From Verrucomicrobiota bacterium (lineage in GTDB: Bacteria; Verrucomicrobiota; Verrucomicrobiia; Opitutales; Oceanipulchritudinaceae): a DNA stretch of 10,872 nucleotides. This document shows positions 6,464 through 10,872 of this stretch, in pieces. The stretch lies in the NCBI GenBank assembly GCA_009908535.1, contig JAAAOD010000175.1, positions 1-10,872 on the forward strand, written 5' to 3'. Made by a program: the position numbers and the translations under genes. How positions within the stretch are numbered: the stretch's first letter is position 1; the number at the start of each line of letters is the position of its first letter. The notes under the pieces were generated by a model. It was given only the letters and a program-made list of their open reading frames with translations, made no database searches and was not told the origin of the DNA.

Positions 6464-7240
6464 CTACCAGAGGGAGTTGAAAAGTTCTTCGGCGGCGGCG
6501 AAAGCCCGTCCGGCCGAAGCGGGATGGTAGTCGGCTTTGCCTTTGGCATCGGCATTCGGATCCGTGAAAGAATGCACGGTGTTGCCGTATTGGATCAGTT
6601 GCCAGTCCACTTCCGTTGCCCGCATGACATTAATGAATTCCTGCACGTGCTCCTGCGGGACGTAAGGGTCGTCGGCACCGTGCAGGACGAGGACGGAGGC
6701 CGTAGTTCGGTCGGCGTCCTCCGCGAGGGTCGGCGACAGGAGATCGCCATGAAAGGAGACGACCGCGTCGACGTCGGCCCCGGAGCGCGCCAGTTCCAAC
6801 ACCGTCCCGCCACCGAAACAGAAGCCGATCGCCGCGACATCCTCCCCGCGTACGGGCGCATGGTCCTGTTCCCGCAGCACGTCCAGCGCCGCGTCCGCGC
6901 GGGCTCGCATCATTTCCCGGTCGCCGCGAACCTTGCCGGCCGCCGCGGAGGCTTCCGTCGCGTTTTCGGGCCGAACTTCGACACCGTACATATCGGCCAT
7001 GAAAACGACGTACTTGTCGCCCGCGATCCGCTTGGCTTTCTCCACGGAGGCTTCCGTCGGTCCCATCCAGTTCGGAATCATCAAAATTCCGGGTTTGGCC
7101 GTTTCCTCGCCGCTCCAGACGAGGGTCCCTTCGAAAGTCTCCCCGTCCAACTGGTAGCGGAGGGTCTTCTCATTGACCTCGGCGGGTAACGCTCCCGCAA
7201 ATCCAAACAGCAAACAAAGAAGAGGACATTTCTGAACCAT
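6464..7240 (-). CDS. Exported dienelactone-hydrolase family protein
   Basis: A 258-residue alpha/beta hydrolase. Residues 1-20 form a probable signal peptide (MVQKCPLLCLLFGFAGALPA), so it likely acts outside the cytoplasmic membrane. The core shows ILMIPNWMGPTEASVEKAKRIA (52-73) and ADMYG, and the nucleophile elbow GFCFGGG with Cys141 as nucleophile, as in true dienelactone hydrolases rather than Ser esterases. The acid is in LHGADDPYVP (Asp191) and the base is His223 in VHSFTDP. Homologues hydrolyse lactones or esters; the actual substrate here is unknown. ATG 7240 gives the signal peptide directly. It is divergent from the cysteine-rich gene at 7368 and 6 nt upstream of a receiver-domain gene. 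Confidence 0.92.
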   Translation of the reverse strand: MVQKCPLLCLLFGFAGALPAEVNEKTLRYQLDGETFEGTLVWSGEETAKPGILMIPNWMGPTEASVEKAKRIAGDKYVVFMADMYGVEVRPENATEASAAAGKVRGDREMMRARADAALDVLREQDHAPVRGEDVAAIGFCFGGGTVLELARSGADVDAVVSFHGDLLSPTLAEDADRTTASVLVLHGADDPYVPQEHVQEFINVMRATEVDWQLIQYGNTVHSFTDPNADAKGKADYHPASAGRAFAAAEELFNSLW

Positions 7241-7367
7241 AGTCGGCTCACTTAGGGAACTTTATAGTGAATCCGCAAGCATGACTCCCGAAATCGCGCG
7301 GGAAGAGCATTGATTTACATCTTTGGTTGGAAACCAAGACCGGAAGTTGACAAAGGGAAGCTTCAGC
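7241..7367. promoter_or_regulatory. Divergent intergenic region with a small hairpin
   Basis: This 127-bp gap must hold promoters for the hydrolase gene (minus) and the cysteine-rich gene (plus). TTGGTT and AACCAA (7323-7337) form a 6-bp stem with loop GGA, 30 nt upstream of ATG 7368. TCCCG/CGGGA (7286-7303) is a weaker inverted repeat. A TATAAA on the minus strand near 7261-7266 could be a -10 element for the hydrolase gene, but no matching -35 is convincing. AAGGGA at 7353-7358, 9 nt before ATG 7368, is a good ribosome-binding site. Confidence 0.4.
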
Positions 7368-7781
7368 ATGATGGGTTTCGTTGTGCGCCTTATCTTGGCA
7401 GCCTTCCTTTTCATCTTCGCCACCCCGGCCTTCGGGCAGGAGTGCGCCTGTGCGGGGGTACCCGGTGGCACGGATTATGCCGGGGAGATTGCAGAGGTGC
7501 CCGGAAGCATAGATTCTGATGAGTCAGCCTTCGTCTTCCCTTGTTCGTACGGTTGCGGGATCTGCCTTTGCTGTAGGGACGCTCCGGCGGAGAGGCGACA
7601 TCTTCCCCCGACGGCTCTTTCGGCCCATCACTCCGTTCAGGCGGCACCGCCTCCGGAAAAAGTAATTACCGTCGCCTTCCTGTTCACCGGTCCGGAGAAG
7701 CGCATTCAATTCCGAAAGCCGCCAGCAGTGACCAGGGAGAAAGCTCCCGAGCGCCCTGCCCTCGCCGTCTGGCGCCTCTGA
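7368..7781 (+). CDS. Small exported cysteine-rich protein, function unknown
   Basis: A 137-residue protein I do not recognise. Residues 1-23 are a clear signal peptide (MMGFVVRLILAAFLFIFATPAFG), with cleavage expected before QECAC. The mature part has seven cysteines in two groups: C26 and C28 (ECACAG), and a dense knot C59, C63, C66, C68, C69 (CSYGCGICLCC). His-rich AERRHLPP and SAHHSVQ follow, then a basic, proline-rich tail (PPPEKVITVAFLF...KPPAVTREKAPERP). Spacing of this kind suits metal binding or disulfide formation, but this is inference. AAGGGA lies 9 nt before the ATG; ATG 7371 is an alternative. It precedes a MacAB-like export operon on the same strand by 114 nt. Its signal peptide and ribosome site favour a real gene. 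Confidence 0.68.
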   Translation: MMGFVVRLILAAFLFIFATPAFGQECACAGVPGGTDYAGEIAEVPGSIDSDESAFVFPCSYGCGICLCCRDAPAERRHLPPTALSAHHSVQAAPPPEKVITVAFLFTGPEKRIQFRKPPAVTREKAPERPALAVWRL

Positions 7782-7783
7782 TA

Positions 7784-7893
7784 GATTCCATGGACATCAG
7801 GGAAGCGGCATTCTTCCGCCTCGACCCTGCCGGACGATTCGAACCTCCCCCTCTCTTTCGGGAGACATCGAGGTTAACCTCATCCATGGAATC
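7784..7893. repeat. 11-bp inverted repeat spanning the gap before the fusion-protein gene
   Basis: GATTCCATGGA at 7784-7794 and TCCATGGAATC at 7883-7893 are perfect inverted copies separated by 88 nt. They begin 2 nt after the stop of the cysteine-rich gene and end 2 nt before ATG 7896. Together they could pair as an RNA stem that hides the start of the fusion-protein gene, or serve as paired DNA sites. The gap also contains GGAAG/CTTCC (7801-7817) with a 7-nt loop. Confidence 0.5.
7870..7881. promoter_or_regulatory. 12-bp perfect palindrome, possible operator
   Basis: GAGGTTAACCTC is a perfect palindrome centred on GTTAAC, ending 14 nt before the start codon of the fusion-protein gene. Its position and symmetry suit a dimeric repressor site, but no regulator gene is in the window. 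Confidence 0.35.
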
Positions 7894-7895
7894 CC

Positions 7896-9344
7896 ATGAA
7901 CGATCCTCTCAAAGCCCTTTCCCGGGCCGGGCCGACGGCTCCCGAAGATAGCCCTCAGCCAACAACAAGAAAGAAAACGCTCCTCTACAAAGGCCTGCCA
8001 TGGGTGGTCGCATTGGCCGCTCTCTTCCTGCTCCTGACTGTTTACGGCGACCGTGTCCTGCCCGCGAAAACGGTTCGGGTGGAGTCCGTCGTCACGCAAC
8101 GTGCAATGGAAAACGGGGCGGCCCCTGCCGACCAAAGCGGGAATAACCAGGGCGTCGATCCCTACGAAGCGGAAGCTCTTTTCCAGGCCTCCGGCTGGTT
8201 CGAGGCCGATCCGTACATTCACCGGGTCCCGGCGCTTGCCGACGGCGTTATTGCCGAAGTGCATGTTCTCGAAGGGCAGAACGTGGAAACGGGGGACCGC
8301 ATCGCCACAATGATCACCGAAGACGCCCGTCTTGCCCTCGACCGAGCCGGGGCCGCGCTCGCCTCCGCCGAGGCCGAGCTCGCCGCCGCGCGGACAAAGG
8401 CGGAGCGAGCCCGTGCGGCGGTCGAGACCATGGAACGGGAACTCGCCGTAGCGCGGGCACTGCGGGAGGAAGCAGCCGACCTTTTCGACCGTTTCAAGGA
8501 TGTCAGCGCGGGTACGGTGGCGGAGCGGGACGTTGTCCAGGCGCGCCTGCGCCTTGAGACCGAGGAGGAACGCGTCGCCCTCCTGCAGGCCCGTCTGCGC
8601 GAACGCGAACTGGAGGTGCGCGAACAGGAGAACGGTATCCGGCTCCGCGAAGCCAACGTGGCTTCGGCTCGGGCAAGTGTAGCGAAAGCGAAACTACAAT
8701 TCGAGCGCATGACCATCCGCGCCCCGATGAGCGGCATCGTGCAACGCCTGTTCGTGAGCCCCGGCCAAAAACGCATGATGGCCTCGGAGAATCCGGACTC
8801 TTCCACAGTGGCATGGCTCTTCGATCCCTCCAGCCTGCAGGCGCGGATCGATGTTCCCCTCGCGGAGGCGGGACAGCTGTTCGTCGGTCAGGCGGTGCGG
8901 CTCGAAAGCGAGTTTCTTCCCGGCGAGGAGATGAAAGGCCACGTGCAGCGCATTGTCGGCGAGGCCGACCTGCAGCGCAACACCCTCCAGGTGAAAGTCG
9001 CCCTTGCCGATCCGCCGGCGTCGCTTCGCCCGGAAATCCTCTGCCGTGCCCATTTCCTCACGACAAGCGCGAAAGGGCGAACGACCGGTGCCGTCCGGGA
9101 GCCCAATGCCCCCCGCTCGGGCGCCTCCTCGGAAAAGGCCCTTGCCGAGAGGAGCGGCGATGCCTCCGCCCGCGTCTGGGTGGTCGACGCCACCGGCCGG
9201 CGTGCGGAACAACGGCAGCTCCGCCTCGGCCGGGAAACCGCGGATGGCTACATGGCCGTCCGCGAAGGCCTCCGCCCCGGCGACCGCGTCATCCTCAACC
9301 CACCCGCCTCCCTGAAAAACGGAACCCGCATCCAATATGACTGA
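7896..9344 (+). CDS. Membrane fusion protein (HlyD/MacA family) of an ABC exporter
   Basis: A 482-residue periplasmic adaptor. A cytoplasmic tail of about 30 residues is followed by one membrane helix (LPWVVALAALFLLLTVYG, about 34-51). The lipoyl half-motifs are VPALADGVIAEVHVLEGQNVETGDRI (111-136) and RAPMSGIVQRLFVSPGQ (275-291), with an Ala/Glu/Arg-rich coiled-coil hairpin between them (about 143-265). The beta-barrel and membrane-proximal parts follow (VPLAEAGQLFVGQAVRLES; GYMAVREGLRPGDRVILNPPASL). It should bridge the inner-membrane permease to an outer-membrane channel. The insertion at about 390-422 (TTGAVREPNAPRSG...) is low-complexity. A weak GGA is the only ribosome-site hint. Downstream come the ATPase and permease of the same system; no outer-membrane TolC-type gene is in the window. 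Confidence 0.92.
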   Translation: MNDPLKALSRAGPTAPEDSPQPTTRKKTLLYKGLPWVVALAALFLLLTVYGDRVLPAKTVRVESVVTQRAMENGAAPADQSGNNQGVDPYEAEALFQASGWFEADPYIHRVPALADGVIAEVHVLEGQNVETGDRIATMITEDARLALDRAGAALASAEAELAAARTKAERARAAVETMERELAVARALREEAADLFDRFKDVSAGTVAERDVVQARLRLETEEERVALLQARLRERELEVREQENGIRLREANVASARASVAKAKLQFERMTIRAPMSGIVQRLFVSPGQKRMMASENPDSSTVAWLFDPSSLQARIDVPLAEAGQLFVGQAVRLESEFLPGEEMKGHVQRIVGEADLQRNTLQVKVALADPPASLRPEILCRAHFLTTSAKGRTTGAVREPNAPRSGASSEKALAERSGDASARVWVVDATGRRAEQRQLRLGRETADGYMAVREGLRPGDRVILNPPASLKNGTRIQYD

Positions 9345-9399
9345 CCCACCCCCTCGGCTCGCGCCTGATTGTATTTAAAATGTAACCTTATTTATCGAT
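9345..9399 (+). promoter_or_regulatory. AT-rich gap before the ABC ATPase gene
   Basis: The latter half (from about 9368: ATTGTATTTAAAATG...) is markedly AT-rich compared with the GC-rich coding sequence on either side. No Shine-Dalgarno precedes ATG 9400. The stretch could hold an internal promoter (TTGTAT at 9369 and TAAAAT at 9375 are candidate elements, but they do not pair at proper spacing) or an unstructured leader for a Shine-Dalgarno-independent start. Confidence 0.3.
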
Positions 9400-10116
9400 A
9401 TGACGAAAAAAAACACTCCCTTTATCCGCTGCCGCGGCCTGAGGAAAAGCTACCGCAAAGGGGCCAATACCGTGACGCCGCTGGAGAATCTCGATCTCGA
9501 CGTGGCCGCCGGCGAGTTCCTCGCCCTCATGGGTCCGTCCGGATCCGGAAAAACCACCCTTCTGAACTGTATCGCCGGGATCGATCTTCCGACGGCCGGC
9601 GAGCTGTGGGTTGGCGGACACAACCTCGCCGGGATGGATAGAGGGCAGTTGACGAGCTGGCGCGGCCGGCACTGCGGGTACATTTTCCAGCTTTACCATC
9701 TCGTTCCCATCCTGAGCGCTTTTGAAAACGTCGAGCTTCCGCTTCTCCTCGACAAGGAACTCGACAAAGCCGATCGACGGCGACGGGTAGGGACCGCCCT
9801 CGACCTTGTCGGGCTCTCCGACCGCGCCAGCCATTTCCCGACGGAACTCTCCGGCGGCCAGGAGCAGCGCGTCGCCATTGCCCGGGCCATTGTCACCGAT
9901 CCGGAGCTGCTCGTAGCCGACGAACCCACCGGCGATCTCGACAGCACCGCCGCCCGGCAGATCCTCGATCTGCTGCACCGCCTCAGCCGCGAGCACGGCA
10001 AAACCATTGTCATGGTCACGCATGATCCGAAGGCGGCGGGTGAGGCCGACCGCTGCCTCCATCTCGAAAAAGGCCGGCTCCTCGAGGCCGGGCAACTGGA
10101 AGGAGTTTCCGCATGA
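9400..10116 (+). CDS. ABC transporter ATP-binding protein (LolD/MacB type)
   Basis: A 238-residue nucleotide-binding subunit. Walker A is GPSGSGKTT (45-53), the Q-loop Gln97 is in YIFQLYHLVP, the signature is LSGGQEQR (150-157), Walker B is LLVADEPTGDLD (170-181) with catalytic Glu175, and the switch His208 is in VTHDP. The FQLYHLVPILSAFENVELPL segment is typical of the subfamily that partners with FtsX-like permeases (LolD, MacB, FtsE), which drive mechanotransmission rather than substrate import. It lies 55 nt after the fusion-protein gene, and its stop overlaps the permease start (ATGA), so the two are translationally coupled. Confidence 0.96.
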   Translation: MTKKNTPFIRCRGLRKSYRKGANTVTPLENLDLDVAAGEFLALMGPSGSGKTTLLNCIAGIDLPTAGELWVGGHNLAGMDRGQLTSWRGRHCGYIFQLYHLVPILSAFENVELPLLLDKELDKADRRRRVGTALDLVGLSDRASHFPTELSGGQEQRVAIARAIVTDPELLVADEPTGDLDSTAARQILDLLHRLSREHGKTIVMVTHDPKAAGEADRCLHLEKGRLLEAGQLEGVSA

Positions 10117-10872
10117 AGTCCTTGTTGAATCTCTTTTCCCTCGCCGCCAAGCAGGCCCTGCGCCATCGCACGCGCAGCCTCCTCACCATCCTCGGCGTCG
10201 CGGTCGGCATGTTCCTCTTCAGCAGCATCGAAACGTTGCAGGCCGCCCTGCGCGAAGCGACGCAAAGCAGTGCCGAGGACACCACCCTCGTCGTGTATCG
10301 GGAAAACCGCTTCTGTCCCTCCACCTCGCGCCTGCCGGAACATTACATCAGCCAGATCCGCAGGATCGACGGCGTCGTCGAGGCCATTCCCGTGCAGGTG
10401 GCCGTCAACAACTGCGGGGCCAGCCTCGATGTCATCGCCTTCCGCGGGGTGCCGGGAGACGACCTTCGCGGATACAACCCCGACCTTGCCATCACCGCAG
10501 GTTCCTACGAAGAGTGGCTGCGCCGCTCCGACGGGGCCCTTGTCGGGCAGCATTTCGCGGCCCGGCGCGGCCTCGAACCCGGCGATACCTTCGAAGCCGT
10601 GGGCGTGCGCGTCCTCGTCACCGGCATTGTCAGCTCGCCCCATCCGCAGGATGAAAACGTCGCCTACGTGCACCTTCCCTTCCTGCAGCAGGCCAGCCGC
10701 CTCGGCCTCGGGACCGTCACCCAGTTCAGTGTGCGTGTCGCGGGGCCGGACCTGCTCGAGCCGGTGGCAAACCGTATCGACGAGATCTTCCGCGCGGAAA
10801 GCGCCCCCACCATCACGCGCCCGGAAAAGGCCTTTTTCGCGCAGACGGCCAAGGATATGATCGAGATGATCT
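10113..10872 (+). CDS. ABC transporter permease, FtsX/MacB family (5' part, runs off the window)
   Basis: The first 253 residues of a MacB-like permease; the stop lies beyond the right edge. An N-terminal stretch ALRHRTRSLLTILGVAVGMFLF (about 15-36) carries the first membrane helix, as in the family. The rest seen here is the periplasmic domain (MacB_PCD-like). C68 (RENRFCPSTSRLP) and C101 (VQVAVNNCGASLDVIAFRG) are two cysteines in positions I recall as conserved in a subset of these permeases. The start ATG overlaps the ATPase stop by ATGA, and AGGAG (10101-10105) lies 7 nt upstream, one of the few good ribosome sites here. The remaining membrane helices expected of the family would be downstream. 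Confidence 0.93.
   Translation, partial: MKSLLNLFSLAAKQALRHRTRSLLTILGVAVGMFLFSSIETLQAALREATQSSAEDTTLVVYRENRFCPSTSRLPEHYISQIRRIDGVVEAIPVQVAVNNCGASLDVIAFRGVPGDDLRGYNPDLAITAGSYEEWLRRSDGALVGQHFAARRGLEPGDTFEAVGVRVLVTGIVSSPHPQDENVAYVHLPFLQQASRLGLGTVTQFSVRVAGPDLLEPVANRIDEIFRAESAPTITRPEKAFFAQTAKDMIEMI

Noticed and set aside
7797..8264. Minus-strand frame across the gap and the start of the fusion-protein gene
   Set aside because: It overlaps the conserved fusion-protein gene in antisense and has no signal peptide, motif or ribosome site of its own.
9693..10673. Long minus-strand frame opposite the ATPase and permease genes
   Set aside because: It lies antisense to clear Walker, signature and permease sequences and shows no domain of its own.

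Overview
This GC-rich, densely packed bacterial window carries ten recognisable protein genes and no rRNA, tRNA or CRISPR array. Several features suggest a member of the PVC group, probably Verrucomicrobiota of the Opitutae/Puniceicoccales kind: a secreted SUMF1-domain protein with a tryptophan- and tyrosine-rich N-terminal module, a single-chain (alpha2-type) glycyl-tRNA synthetase, few strong Shine-Dalgarno sites, and a CGATAC-like hexamer array upstream of a gene. The taxonomic call is inference from family memory and is only moderately secure.

Layout. Positions 15-64 and 1497-1546 hold two near-identical 50-bp palindromes that bracket one plus-strand gene, a secreted SUMF1/FGE-like protein (125-1486). 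The second palindrome fills the gap between that gene and a convergent minus-strand operon. Read from 5115 down to 1547, the operon is gltX (glutamyl-tRNA synthetase), glyS (glycyl-tRNA synthetase) and a membrane-anchored SRPBCC-fold protein. Divergent from gltX is an M14-type zinc carboxypeptidase (5240-5992). Convergent with it is a minus-strand pair: a secreted dienelactone-hydrolase-like protein (7240 down to 6464) followed after 6 nt by a stand-alone response-regulator receiver domain (6457 down to 6080).

From 7368 to the right edge everything is on the plus strand. First comes a small, exported, cysteine-rich protein of unknown function (7368-7781). Then follow a MacA/HlyD-type membrane fusion protein (7896-9344), a LolD/MacB-type ABC ATPase (9400-10116) and an FtsX-family permease (10113 to beyond the edge). 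The last three form a tripartite ABC export system. The cysteine-rich protein sits where an accessory factor would be, separated from the fusion protein by 114 nt containing an inverted repeat and a 12-bp palindrome.

The parts least explained by known families are the palindrome-bracketed SUMF1 cassette, the tryptophan-rich module, and the cysteine-rich secreted protein beside an exporter whose permease has two periplasmic cysteines. The gltX product also appears to lack the usual zinc-binding insertion.
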